A DNA stretch of 64,000 nucleotides, from contig NC_013204.1 of the NCBI RefSeq assembly GCF_000024265.1, positions 3,523,001 to 3,587,000 on the forward strand, in the 5' to 3' direction. This stretch comes from Eggerthella lenta DSM 2243 (GTDB taxonomy: Bacteria > Actinomycetota > Coriobacteriia > Coriobacteriales > Eggerthellaceae). The notes beneath the pieces are model-generated. The model was given only the letters and a program-made list of their open reading frames with translations. It did no database searches and was not told where the DNA came from. Shown piece after piece: positions 1-9,021 of this stretch. Every line of letters begins with the position of its first letter. Positions within the stretch are counted from its first letter, which is position 1. Made by a program: the position numbers and the translations under genes.

Positions 1-2
1 GC

Positions 3-623
3 GCCGAGGACGAGGGCGCCGACGAGCTGTGGAACGACGTTATGGAGCGCTGGTTCTACAACGAGCTGTACAAGGTGAGTAACAACATGCTGATCTACAA
101 CCGCCGCCAGCGCGAAGTGGGCAACCCCCAGCTGGTGTTCGACTGGATCGACGTGGAGCTGCAGAACGGCCAGCTGCATGCGCTGCTGCATTGCGACAAC
201 GTCAGCGGCATCCGACCCGAGACCAGCGAGCTTCTGACGCAGCTGCGCGCAGCGTACAACGAAGGCGCTCTGGGCGAAGACGTCGTGCGCGCCTACCTGC
301 CCGCGCCCGCTTCATACGAGGAAAAGAAGGCCGCCGGGCTGGCGGCGAAGGCCGAGCGCGACGCGCAGAAGGCGGCGGAGCTGGCTGCGGCAGAAGAGGA
401 GGCCCGGGCTGCGGCCGCGGCGGCCGAAGCCGCGGCAGAGGAGGCGTTTCTGGAGCTGCCGCGTTTGGCCGACGACGCCGCCTCCGAAGAAGAGGCCGAG
501 CCAGCTCTTGAGCCGTTCGCCCTGGACGAGCCCGACTTCGAGGTCGACTACCGCTTGTGGCTGATCGAATACGCCGACGGCAGCACGCGCACGTTCGACT
601 CGCACGCCAGAACCCTCGCGTAA
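3..623 (+). CDS. 3' end of an unknown gene, acidic Ala/Glu-rich tail
   Basis: The frame is open from the first bases of the window, so the true start lies upstream. The visible part begins with a compact region (WFYNELYKVSNNMLIYNRR, then VFDWIDVELQNGQ) and continues into an Ala/Glu/Lys-rich stretch of about 60 residues that is probably a helical or disordered linker. It ends in a short domain (DYRLWLIEYADGSTRTFD). It lies 18 bp upstream of the helicase-like gene on the same strand, so the two are probably cotranscribed. I do not recognise the family and no function is proposed. The internal ATG at 42 is not a convincing start because coding sequence continues upstream of it. Confidence 0.6.
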   Translation, partial: AEDEGADELWNDVMERWFYNELYKVSNNMLIYNRRQREVGNPQLVFDWIDVELQNGQLHALLHCDNVSGIRPETSELLTQLRAAYNEGALGEDVVRAYLPAPASYEEKKAAGLAAKAERDAQKAAELAAAEEEARAAAAAAEAAAEEAFLELPRLADDAASEEEAEPALEPFALDEPDFEVDYRLWLIEYADGSTRTFDSHARTLA

Positions 624-641
624 CCGAAAAGGAGCCTTACC

Positions 642-2577
642 ATGATCGAAACCATCGCCTCCTTCGACGGGCGCATCGCCAAGGTGCAAGGACCTGCGCG
701 AAGCGGCAAGACCGAAGCGCTCGTTCGGCGTTGCGCCTGCCTCGTGCGCGGCGGCGCCGCCCCGGAAACCATCCTCGTGGAAACGTCGAGCGCCGCAGCG
801 GCTCAGGCGTTCCGCCGTCGGCTTCGCCGCGCGATCGGCCCCGACCTCCAACACGCCGCCGACGACGTGCATGTGCGCACCGCGCTCGAAACGTGCGTCG
901 CCGTGCTGGACGCGCCCGCCGCGCGCGCCGCCACCGGCCCGCGTGCCGCGCCTGTTGAACGATGCGGAGTACAACTTCTTCCTGGAGGATATGAAGACGC
1001 TCGGCCAGCCCATCCGCCGTTTGCGCAAAATGCTCGATTTCTTCTATCGCCAGATGAGCGACCTCGAGCCGCGCGACTCCTGGCTCGCAGGCGGCGAAGA
1101 GGAAGCCGTGCTGTCCCACCTCGAGCGCGTGCTGGCCTCACGCGGCGCCATGCTGGCGCAGGAAGCGCCCAGCCTGTGCGCCGCGTACCTGCGCAGCGAC
1201 GCGGGCGAGGGCGTGCGCGGCAGCTACGCCTACGTGCTGTGCGACGACTTCCAGAACATGAGCCGCGCCGAGCAGACGTGCCTGTGCCTGCTGGCCGACC
1301 GCCAGCTCATCGCGTGCGGCAACCCCAACCAGCAGCAGGCCGCGCGCGCGTCGTTCCCCTGCGCCGAGGGCTTCGTGCAGTTCGACGCTCGCCGCCGCGA
1401 CGTAGCCGTGTTCACGCTGTCCGGAGCGCACGGCAACCCCGCCATCGCCGCGTTCGCCGACGGGCTTTGCGACCAGGGCGACATGGATCCCGCCTTCAAA
1501 GCGGGCATCGCGAGCGACGCGCAGACGTCGGACGGCATCATGGCCGTCAAGTGGTCGACGCCGGAAGACGAGCTGGACGGCATCACGAAGTACCTGCGCA
1601 TTCTGCTCGACGGCGAAGAGGACCTGCACGAGAACCGCACGTGCGTGCTCGTGCCCAACAAGCGCTGGGCGCTCATGGCGCAGCAGGTGCTCAAGCAGCG
1701 CGGTTTCGCCGTGGCGCTGGCCGGAGCGTTCTCCCGTTTGGGCGGCGACCCGCGCGACAGCGCCCGCGCCCGCGCGCTCGTGGCGTACACGAAGCTCAAC
1801 CTGCTGGCCGATCCGCGCGACATGACGGCTTGGCGCAGCTGGTGCGGCTTCGACAACTACCTCACGAACAGCGATGCATGGGGCGGCTTGCAGGCTTTCG
1901 CTGAAAAGCGCGAGCTCACGCTCTACGACGCGCTCGCCCTGGCCGACCAGCTGGAAGACGAACCGTTCCTGCGCGCGCACGCCCTGGTCGAGCGCTGGCG
2001 CGCGGGCCAGAAGCTTATCGCCGCGAACGTCGGGCGCAAGGGCTTCGGCCTGCTGCAGGCCATCGGAGCCGACGGCCTGCCCGAGTTCGAGGAGACGGCG
2101 CGCGCCCTCGTGGGCGACGAGGATGCGGCAGCGGTGTTCGCCCTGCAGCGCGCCAACGTCACCGATCCCGCGCTGCCCGACGATCCTCACGTGCTGCACG
2201 TGGCCTCATACGGCGCCCTGTGCGGCGTCGAATACGACAACATCTTCGCCATCGCCGCCGTGGACGGCTTCATGCCGCGGCGCGATGCGTTCGAGGTGAT
2301 CAGCACCGAGGAAGACCGCGAGCGCATCATGAACGAAGAGCGCCGACTGTTCTGCAACAGCGTGTCGAAGGCCAGCAAACGCCTGGTCGTCTCCTATTTC
2401 AGCAAAGCGCCGCTCGAGCTTGCCGAGCGTGCCAAGATGCAGGTGGTGCGCGTGAAGGCCGAGGGCAACGGCCGCGTGGCCTCGGTGCGTCCCACCGCGT
2501 TTTTGGCCGAAGCGGGAAACGCCGCCCCCGTCACCACCGGCGGCCAAGCCCTCCTCGCCCAGCACGGGTTGAACTAG
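642..2577 (+). pseudogene. UvrD/PcrA-like superfamily 1 helicase, interrupted by a +1 frameshift near 915-945
   Basis: Starts at ATG 642 behind a good ribosome site (AAAAGGAG). The first frame carries the Walker A motif GPARSGKTEALVRR near residues 17-30. Around 915-945 the coding potential moves to another frame, which then carries the rest of an SF1 helicase: a motif II-like LCDDFQNMSRAEQ, a motif IV-like VLVPNKRWALMAQQ, a motif V-like HVASYGALCGVEYDNIFA, and a motif VI-like NEERRLFCNSVSKASKRL. Neither frame alone makes a complete helicase. The join needs one base skipped in a GC-rich run, so it is a real mutation, a sequencing error or, less likely, programmed frameshifting. The motifs are degenerate, suggesting an AddB- or UvrD-like accessory helicase rather than PcrA itself. 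Confidence 0.65.
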
Positions 2578-2583
2578 CCGCCA

Positions 2584-2610
2584 TCGCGCCGCCGCCCAGC
2601 GGCGGCGCGA
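2584..2610. terminator. Convergent hairpin after the helicase-like gene
   Basis: A perfect 12-bp GC-rich stem with a 3-base loop (CCA) lies between two genes that face each other. There is no clear T-run on either side, so termination is inferred from position and stem strength. Confidence 0.5.
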
Positions 2611-2661
2611 AGCTGCCTTCGTACTGGCGCTCCAGACCAAGAAGAGCCTTCCGACGCGCGG

Positions 2662-3603
2662 CTACGCAGGCTTTCCCTGCCGCATATCCTGCAGCAGCTC
2701 TTTCCGCAGCCGGTAGCGCTTCATCATCCAGCTCGCGTCGTTCGGCGGAAGGCGCTTTCCCGTCAGCTTCGCCACCGCACGCGCCGATTCGTCGAACTTC
2801 CGAGCATCGAAGAACTGGTCGGGCGTAATCGAGACCACCGTTACTCCCTGGGAAATCAGCGCGCTGCGACGAGCCGAATCCCGCGTCTCGGCCGCGTTGC
2901 CGCTGTGATGCTCGCCGCTGTCGTACTCGACGGCAACGTGCCGCTTTCGCCAATACAGGTCGCATTCGAAGCGTTCGCGCTGAACCAACCCCTTCGTCCG
3001 AACCTCGATGCACGCGTTGAGCTCGGGAAGGTCCAAGCCGTATCCGCCGATCATCCGCGACAAGCACAAGGCCATGACCAGGTTCGTCTCCATAGGAGAT
3101 GCCGACGAGTCCGCAATGAAGCGCAGCGCTCGCAGCGCCTTGTTCGACCCGATGCAGCCGCGCGACTTCTCGACGAAGCGCCTGAGCGAGCGCACGTCGG
3201 TCAAAGGCGTGCGTTTCCGAAAACCTCGCTTGTCGCCATCGTACGCATATCGCGAGCACAAGAGACAGCCATACCGAACAAGCTCGACCAGCGACAGCTC
3301 CGTCGCCATCTCCACGAAGGACCGCTCGGGCGAGCTGATGTACAGCCCGTCGCGCAACCGGACGAAAGATCCAGCCGGAAAACCGGCACTCCACACGTGG
3401 CACACGGGGCTGCCCGTCCGCACGCGATCGTTTGCCTGAGCGACCACGACGTGCAGCGGCACCCCAAACGCATCCAGCTCTCCATCCGTATCCCCCATAC
3501 GAACGCCGCAGATCGGATGGGCGCGCGACGGCGTGGGAACCGGCAACGCATCGCTCACGCGCCAGTACTCGTAGGCAGACCAATATCCGATGTATACGCT
3601 CAT
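2662..3603 (-). CDS. Hypothetical protein with a DUF559/Vsr-like nuclease-type C-terminal domain
   Basis: 313 residues from the ATG at 3603 (MSVYIGYWSAYEYW). Upstream in-frame codons run into a repeat element, so they are not used. The C-terminal part has the pattern of the DUF559 / very-short-patch-repair nuclease fold: an early Glu (SPMETNLVM), then CDLYWRKRHVAVEYD followed by a His pair (GEHH), and later VVSITPDQFFD. The N-terminal half resembles the middle of AbiEi-type proteins (GLYISSPERSFVEMA). A TATGCT box sits six bases before the ATG and no ribosome site is visible, so a leaderless message is possible. Nuclease activity is inferred only from the motif order. It may be a single-gene defence or toxin-like protein. 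Confidence 0.55.
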   Translation of the reverse strand: MSVYIGYWSAYEYWRVSDALPVPTPSRAHPICGVRMGDTDGELDAFGVPLHVVVAQANDRVRTGSPVCHVWSAGFPAGSFVRLRDGLYISSPERSFVEMATELSLVELVRYGCLLCSRYAYDGDKRGFRKRTPLTDVRSLRRFVEKSRGCIGSNKALRALRFIADSSASPMETNLVMALCLSRMIGGYGLDLPELNACIEVRTKGLVQRERFECDLYWRKRHVAVEYDSGEHHSGNAAETRDSARRSALISQGVTVVSITPDQFFDARKFDESARAVAKLTGKRLPPNDASWMMKRYRLRKELLQDMRQGKPA

Positions 3604-3679
3604 GGTTGCAGCATACCGGGCGAGCGGACGAATGGCTAGCCGTCTTTTGGGTCCCCGAATCCCAAAACGGGAAAAAGAG

Positions 3680-3854
3680 CCCTCCGTGCAAGTTTTTCGA
3701 CTTCGTGGCAAATACGGCAGAAGCCCACCTGGGGTTTTTCGTTCACAGTTCCGACAAGCACCCCCGCTTCATTCTCCATGGAACGAAAACGCCTGATGAA
3801 CGGGTTCCCGTTTTCGAAAGCCTTGCCACGAAGTCGAAAAATTTGCACGGAGGG
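3680..3854. repeat. Paired inverted-repeat element A (REPIN/MITE-like)
   Basis: The left arm at 3680-3711 and right arm at 3823-3854 are inverted copies matching at 31 of 32 bases. The shared core reads TTTTTCGACTTCGTGGCA. They enclose 111 bp without coding features. The core recurs as a second inverted pair near 8.4-8.55 kb with almost the same spacing. It lies between the nuclease-like gene and torD. No target-site duplication was recognised. Confidence 0.7.
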
Positions 3855-3868
3855 GCCCGAAAGGAACC

Positions 3869-3895
3869 CGGGCCCGCAGATCGTCTGCAGGCCCG
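3869..3895 (-). terminator. Hairpin downstream of torD
   Basis: A GGGCC/CGCAGA stem with loop TCG lies just past the torD stop codon. On the minus strand it is followed by a weak T-containing stretch. This is a probable transcription terminator. Confidence 0.4.
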
Positions 3896-3933
3896 GCGGG
3901 AGGGAGGCAATATCGAGAGGTTTCGGCAACCTA

Positions 3934-4614
3934 CTATGCGGCGACTTCCACACTGTCCAGCAGCTCGGCGAGGATGGACGCATCCTCCTCGGCGAAGCCC
4001 ATGGCAAGCTGGGCCAACCCCTGGTAGAACAACGTGCGCGAGAACAGCCGCATGTCGTTGGTCAATAGCGGAAGCCAGTTCAGCAGGTGGTCGTGCAGGA
4101 AGGTCCGCTGAGTGCGCAACTGCCCCACGGCCTCGTCCTCGTCGCCTGCCGCCAGCGCCTCGACCGCGCGCAGGCTCATGCGTTGCATGAACTCGAACTC
4201 CAGCGCCACGTGGTCCTCGCCCTCGTTCCATGCGCCGCGCTTCAAACCGTTCTCGCGCAGCGTCTGCAGCACTTCGGCGCGCGCCTCCTGCATCATCAGG
4301 CGACGTTCGGAGGTGTACACGCTCTCGTACGGATAGGCGGCCGAGTACGCGTTCACCCCGTGGCCGATGAACGTGCGCACGAAGTCGATGGCGAGCTCGG
4401 TGACGCTGTCGTCCCATGCGGTTTTCAGATAGTCGTACAGCAGATGGTACCCTTCGTCCACCTTCGCGTTGCCCGTAGCGGTGGGGAAGCGCATGGCTTG
4501 CAGCTCCCGCAAGGAGTCCGCGTCCACTTCCTCGCGGAACAAGTTTGCCAGCAGGCCGTACGTTTGAGCGCGCATGTTCATGAGCGCAACCAGGTCGACG
4601 GTTTCCTCAGACAT
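3934..4614 (-). CDS. torD: TorD/DmsD-family molybdoenzyme chaperone
   Basis: 226 residues from the ATG at 4614 (MSEETVDL), which has a strong ribosome site (GGAGGAG); an in-frame extension upstream has none. It is an all-helical protein of usual TorD length with the family pattern of an early helix (RAQTYGLLANLF), a central FVRTFIGHGVNAYSAAYPYESVY segment and a late EDHVALEFEFMQRM segment. TorD proteins bind the Tat leader and apo-form of a molybdopterin oxidoreductase during cofactor insertion and export. No reductase gene is adjacent, so its client is encoded elsewhere. It overlaps by 8 bp the upstream gene ending at 4607, so the two are translationally coupled. Confidence 0.8.
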   Translation of the reverse strand: MSEETVDLVALMNMRAQTYGLLANLFREEVDADSLRELQAMRFPTATGNAKVDEGYHLLYDYLKTAWDDSVTELAIDFVRTFIGHGVNAYSAAYPYESVYTSERRLMMQEARAEVLQTLRENGLKRGAWNEGEDHVALEFEFMQRMSLRAVEALAAGDEDEAVGQLRTQRTFLHDHLLNWLPLLTNDMRLFSRTLFYQGLAQLAMGFAEEDASILAELLDSVEVAA

Positions 4615-5434
4615 GGTTCTCCTCCTTCTTCGCAGCGGCGGCTGCTTCCACCGCAGGCAGCATCGCACGTCCCAGATCGGTCAGACGCCACGCGTGCTCG
4701 CTCCATTCCAGCGCATCGGTGCGCTCCAGCATGTCGATGAAATGGCCGCCGAAACGCCGCGGGCTCTTCACCTCGTCGAACGTGTCCACCAGGTCTTCTA
4801 TCTCGGGTTTCGTGCACGGGCGCTCGTCGACGGCGCGCATGACCGCGCGGTACACCTTCACGTAACGGCTGTCGCGATCGAGCACGATGTCGCGGAACGC
4901 AGAGCCCTGCGTCAGCCTCTCGTACAGCGCGCTTCCTTCTTCGGTAGTGCGCCACACAGGGTCGACGCGTTCTTTGATCTCGAGAAACGCAACGCCCGCC
5001 TCCACGTCCTCGTGCGGTTCGGCGGCTTCGGGCATCTCCAACGTCAAGGCGCCGGCACGTTCGAGCATGCGGCACAGCGTCATGGGCGCGTACACCGAGC
5101 GGTTGCTGGCCTGCGCCGCTTCCACGTGCTCGGCCACGCGGCTCGCCGCGCACCCGCCGCGGCACAACCCCATGATGCTCAGCAGCACGGGCCGGCGACC
5201 GGGGTTGTGATCCAGCAGCTCCAGCACGGCAGATTCCACGCCACCTTGGCGCTTGGGGGTGTACACGGCTTCGCGCTGCATGCTCTGGGGCATGTTGCGC
5301 ATGGTGGGATAGTCGACGGTATCAAGCGGGTTGTCGTCGTCCATGTCCTCCTGGTCGATCTCCAGATCGTCGGCCATCAGAGGATCGAACTCGTCGTCTA
5401 AGCCCAGCACGTCGTCAAACGATACGGTAGGCAT
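4607..5434 (-). CDS. Hypothetical protein with winged-helix-like segments, coupled to torD
   Basis: 275 residues from the second of two adjacent ATGs (5434), which is better spaced from GGAGG than the ATG at 5437. The first 60 residues are acidic. Two later segments have the look of winged-helix domains (ASRVAEHVEAAQASNRSVYAPMT, and CTKPEIEDLVDTFDEVKS through LERTDALEWSEHAWRLTDLG). This suggests a DNA-binding or scaffold role, but the family is not recognised. The 8-bp overlap with torD suggests a shared job in molybdoenzyme maturation or its control; that is inference only. Confidence 0.6.
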   Translation of the reverse strand: MPTVSFDDVLGLDDEFDPLMADDLEIDQEDMDDDNPLDTVDYPTMRNMPQSMQREAVYTPKRQGGVESAVLELLDHNPGRRPVLLSIMGLCRGGCAASRVAEHVEAAQASNRSVYAPMTLCRMLERAGALTLEMPEAAEPHEDVEAGVAFLEIKERVDPVWRTTEEGSALYERLTQGSAFRDIVLDRDSRYVKVYRAVMRAVDERPCTKPEIEDLVDTFDEVKSPRRFGGHFIDMLERTDALEWSEHAWRLTDLGRAMLPAVEAAAAAKKEENHV

Positions 5435-5634
5435 CATTCCTCCTTCTTCTCTCTTCGCTGCGTTCGAGTATAGGGGCTGCGCGCGACGGCTCATCATCCT
5501 ACAAGGCGTAATTACGCAGGGATTCGCGCGCATCATACGCCGGGGCCGCGAAATCACCTTGACGCGCGCTTCGCCGGCTCCCTATAATCGGGGCGCGTTG
5601 CGAGAAGCGGGGCTTCTTAGGAAAGGAAGCTCCA

Positions 5635-6096
5635 ATGGCCAACGTAGCTTGGGGCAAGAAGATTCTTGCCGTTGCGGTTCTGAGCTGCCTGTGCGCCTCG
5701 ATCGCGGTTCCTGCCTATGCGTTCTACTACGTCCACGGCGAAGAGAACGTTGCTGCAACCAGCAAGGGCGTCATCGAGGTCACGTGCACGGTGGACGAAA
5801 CCGCTCAGGGCGGAGGCGTGAAGACCTCGCTCATCATCGTTCCCGAAGGCAGCACCGCCGCTGCTTGCCTGGACGAGAGCGTGGTTTCCAGCAACAGTCA
5901 GAACGGCCTTGCGGCCATTCACGACTACAGCGTCTCCAGCTTGGCGGACGAGCTGTCCGGCAAGCAGTACACGTGCACGGTGCACAAGGCCGACAGCCAG
6001 AAGCCGGGCACGCACACCGCGTTCGACGGAAGCGGCACCGAGGGCGAGAGCACGCCGCTCGAGCGCTTCGACAGCGTGGTGTTCACGGTGGCGTAA
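5635..6096 (+). CDS. Small exported protein of unknown function
   Basis: 153 residues with a clear Sec signal peptide: WGKKILAVAVLSCLCASIAVPAYA, with likely cleavage after AYA. The mature part is about 125 residues, polar, and contains three cysteines (VTCTVDE, AACLDES, YTCTVHK). The two repeated TCTV strands suggest a small beta-rich secreted domain, possibly disulfide linked. The ribosome site AGGAAAG precedes the ATG. It stands alone between a divergent operon and a regulator gene. No function is recognised. Confidence 0.65.
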   Translation: MANVAWGKKILAVAVLSCLCASIAVPAYAFYYVHGEENVAATSKGVIEVTCTVDETAQGGGVKTSLIIVPEGSTAAACLDESVVSSNSQNGLAAIHDYSVSSLADELSGKQYTCTVHKADSQKPGTHTAFDGSGTEGESTPLERFDSVVFTVA

Positions 6097-6392
6097 TCCG
6101 CCGCGCGGGGGTTCGGACGACCAGCCGGGCCCCCGCACACCTCCCGTTCCGGCTCGGCAAGCGCCCCGTTATTCTTCACAAGCCGGCCCGATGCAGCACC
6201 GCGACGCCTCAGCACGCCCTCGAAAGCAGACGGGCGCCCTTCCGAACATCATCCTCAGAGGATTATTTTTCTATTACCCCAGATCAAACGTTTGCGCATC
6301 GAGCGCAAAACCCTGATCGACTCGCTCACCTCGCTAGAAAAAACAACCTCTGCACGGTATGATGATGCCCAGGGAATCAAGGAGGGGGCTTC
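6097..6392. other. Gap without genes before the LuxR regulator
   Basis: About 300 bases with no convincing coding frame. The last 150 bases are AT-richer than the surroundings and probably hold the promoter of the regulator at 6393, whose ATG has the ribosome site GGAGGGGG. Confidence 0.4.
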
Positions 6393-8102
6393 ATGGGGAT
6401 TCGCGTTCCTCGCATCACCGTCAACGCCGACTTCGGCGACGACACCGCGTTCGGCGACCTGAGCTTGCTCTCGGTGGGCTACGGACTGCACCAGGCTTGG
6501 GTGTACGCCGTCATGTTCGGAACGCCCACCATCTTCGGCACGCAAACCTACGTCACCGGCATGTACGGCAGCCACGCGTCGCTGCCGTTCCTCGTCTCCA
6601 TCGTCGTGTTCGGGCTGTGCCTGTTGTTCGCCGGCATCACCGACCAGCGGCTGTTGAGGACGTACATCTCGAAGAAGACGCTTGCGGCGGGCGCGGCGCT
6701 CATGTCGGCCGGAACGTTGCTGCTGCTTGCGACGCCCGTGATCAGCGGCCCGGCGCTGGAAGCGGTATCGGGCGTCATGACGGGCATCGGCTCCGCCATC
6801 CTGATTCTGTTCTGGGGCGTCGCGTTCGCGCGCTGCGACAGCGCTTCCATCGTGCTGAACTCGTCCATCGCCATCTCCATCGCCATCGGGGTGTACGCCA
6901 TCGGCCTGCATTACGGGCCGTTCCCCATCGCCGGCATCCTCGCGGGCATCATCCCGCTGCTGGAGCTCGCCATCCTCTGGAACAAAACGCCGGCGCCGTA
7001 TTCCGAGCGCAACGAGGTTCCCATCTTCAAACCGCTTCCGGTGAACCATGCCAAGTTCTTCCTGCGCTTCGGCATTCCCGTGTTCGTGTTCGGCGTGGCG
7101 TTGGGCACGCTGCGGCAAACGTCCATCCAGTACATCGTGCCCGCCTCGAACGTAGGCGACCAGATCGCCATGCTGCTGGCCGCCGGATTCGCCTCCGTAG
7201 TCATCCTCGTGACCATCGTGGCCCTTGGCGGCGGCGACAAATGGAGCCGGTACTTCCGCCCGCTCGTCCCCTTCATCGCCGTCACGCTGTTCTTCCTGCC
7301 GCTTTCCGAAATGAGCGACAACACGTTCGCCACCATGTTCTTGGTGATGGGCTACCTGTGCTTCGAGGCGCTGATGTGGATATTCTTCGGCGAGCTGGCG
7401 CAACGCTTCCGCTTGTCGCCCATCTACGTGTTCGGCCTGGGACGCGGCATGTTGGCGCTGGCGGGGCTGGCGGGTTCGCTGTTTCCCATCGTGGCGGCGA
7501 ACTGGGTGCATCTGCTTCCGTTCGGCGAACAGGGCGTCATCGTCATCGTGCTGCTGATTATGGTGGTGGCATACGCGCTGCTGCCGCGCGAGCGCGAGAT
7601 CGAGGCCATCGTCGCACCGTGTCCGCTGGTGAAAGCCGTGTCGTTGGAATTGAGCGACCGCGTGCGGCCGCTAGGGCAAGCGGGATCGGCCGGCGAGGGA
7701 GCCGCCGCGGCCGCGCAATCTGGAAACAACGCGACGGCAGCGACCAACGCGCCTGCACCTGACGCCGAGATCGCGCCCGAACCCGAACCGACCGCGCGGC
7801 GCGCCCCTTCGCTGCTGGAACTCAGCAGCGCACGCCGAGCAGACGAGGGCGAAGAGCGAAAGGGAGGCGGCCGCTTCCGCGCGAAGTGCGAGACGGTTGC
7901 CAACACCTACCTGCTTTCCCGGCGCGAGACGGAGATCATGTTCTTTCTGGCGAAGGGGCACAACGCCGCGTACATCCAGGAAAAGCTCTACATCTCGGAA
8001 GGCACCGCGAAAACCCACATCCGCCACGTCTACAAGAAGACGAACGTCCACAGCCAGCAGGAGCTCATGCGCCTCGTCGAGCTTGCGGATCCCGCCGAAT
8101 AG
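6393..8102 (+). CDS. LuxR-family regulator with a 12-helix MFS-like membrane domain
   Basis: 569 residues. Roughly residues 25-405 form about twelve hydrophobic helices arranged like a major facilitator protein. An Ala/Pro-rich linker follows (about 410-500), and then a C-terminal LuxR-type helix-turn-helix (LLSRRETEIMFFLAKGHNAAYIQ, then SEGTAKTHIRHVYKKTNV). Membrane-bound LuxR regulators of this layout are abundant in Eggerthellaceae and are thought to sense a small molecule through the transporter-like half. The gene stands alone and its target is not obvious; the upstream exported protein is a possible one. Identification of the two domains is firm; ligand and targets are unknown. Confidence 0.85.
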   Translation: MGIRVPRITVNADFGDDTAFGDLSLLSVGYGLHQAWVYAVMFGTPTIFGTQTYVTGMYGSHASLPFLVSIVVFGLCLLFAGITDQRLLRTYISKKTLAAGAALMSAGTLLLLATPVISGPALEAVSGVMTGIGSAILILFWGVAFARCDSASIVLNSSIAISIAIGVYAIGLHYGPFPIAGILAGIIPLLELAILWNKTPAPYSERNEVPIFKPLPVNHAKFFLRFGIPVFVFGVALGTLRQTSIQYIVPASNVGDQIAMLLAAGFASVVILVTIVALGGGDKWSRYFRPLVPFIAVTLFFLPLSEMSDNTFATMFLVMGYLCFEALMWIFFGELAQRFRLSPIYVFGLGRGMLALAGLAGSLFPIVAANWVHLLPFGEQGVIVIVLLIMVVAYALLPREREIEAIVAPCPLVKAVSLELSDRVRPLGQAGSAGEGAAAAAQSGNNATAATNAPAPDAEIAPEPEPTARRAPSLLELSSARRADEGEERKGGGRFRAKCETVANTYLLSRRETEIMFFLAKGHNAAYIQEKLYISEGTAKTHIRHVYKKTNVHSQQELMRLVELADPAE

Positions 8103-8388
8103 CGAGCTTGCCCCTCGCCGATTGCAGCGCGCGGCCTCCGCGACCGCTCGCAAATCCCGCGTTCCGTGCACAAACCTGGTCGTCGATCCGCAGGCGCGTT
8201 CGCACGATCTCGACACGCTCGCGCGGTTGCACGGCGTTCCCCTTCGCCGTCGTGCAGTTCGCGACGCAAGGTTTGCCTCACCCCAGCTCCCGCTGAAACG
8301 CCAGGCGCCTTCGCGCTCGCACAACCGCACGACATCCCTTGCAGCTACGCCGTCAACGCGAGCAAGAAACGGTTTTCGAGGGCGCTTC

Positions 8389-8549
8389 TGCAAATTTTTC
8401 GACCTTGTGGCAACGCCTCTTATTCATGAGATGTTCTGACCAGGCTTTTCTCCGCATCTCAAAAGCGCACGCACTACCGTGACAAATCGGCGAACACCTC
8501 GACCAGGGAAAACGATTGCCGCGCGTGCCACGAAGTCGAAAAACTTACA
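8389..8549. repeat. Paired inverted-repeat element B (same family as 3680-3854)
   Basis: The left arm at 8389-8413 and right arm at 8526-8549 are inverted, with about 20 of 24 positions matching. Both share the TTTTTCGAC...GTGGCA core with element A. The 112-bp interior is unrelated in sequence to that of element A but almost identical in length. Confidence 0.6.
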
Positions 8550-8670
8550 AATACGGGTCGTATTTCCGCTTTGGGTACGCAACCGACCGTCGACGCGCGA
8601 CTACGAGGGAGAAACGCAAGCTCGCACCACGGCGCAACGAGCGCGCAAATTCGTCAGCAACCTCGCGTAG

Positions 8671-8817
8671 CCCTGCTTCCCAATCGTCCACGCCTTCGCG
8701 CAAACCCCGCCTCTCAGCCACCCGCACTCCGGCGTAACCCCTGCTTCCCAATCGTCCGCACCCTCGCAGATCCCGCTTCCCTATCGTCCACGCCCTCGCG
8801 CAAGCCCCGCTTCACAA
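8671..8817. repeat. Degenerate tandem repeat, unit about 33-34 bp
   Basis: Units begin near 8671, 8705 (diverged), 8738, 8772 and a partial one near 8805. They share the words GCTTCCCAATCGTCC and CCTCGCGCAA. The array is not a CRISPR because there are no spacers. No coding function is seen. Confidence 0.5.
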
Positions 8818-9021
8818 TAATGACGATTGCGTAAAGGATGGGGCGCGGGCAGGGGGTTTATGGCAAGATGGAACATTGCATAGTCATATGCAGGGACACA
8901 CGAAGTAACCTGGTTGCGTTTGGGCACGCGATCGCGCGGAACACGCCAGCGCGGCGTTGCCTCCCGTGCGCGAACCCGGCATCCGCCGAGGTTCGAGCCA
9001 CGCACCATTAAAGGAGATGCA

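Larger units (their letters stand above)
8103..9021. other. Gene-free stretch with repeats upstream of fhaA
   Basis: About 920 bases with no credible gene. It holds inverted-repeat element B (8389-8549), a tandem array of about 33-bp units (8671-8817), and presumably the promoter of the fhaA operon in the last 150 bases. Short open frames here are proline/arginine-rich products of the repeats and are not believed. Confidence 0.6.

Noticed and set aside
4375-4395. Further copy of the inverted-repeat arm motif in torD
   Set aside because: Only CACGAAGTCGAT is shared; it is coding sequence encoding a conserved part of TorD and lacks the rest of the arm.
8671-8817. CRISPR array
   Set aside because: The units are adjacent and diverged, without unique spacers, and no cas genes are present.
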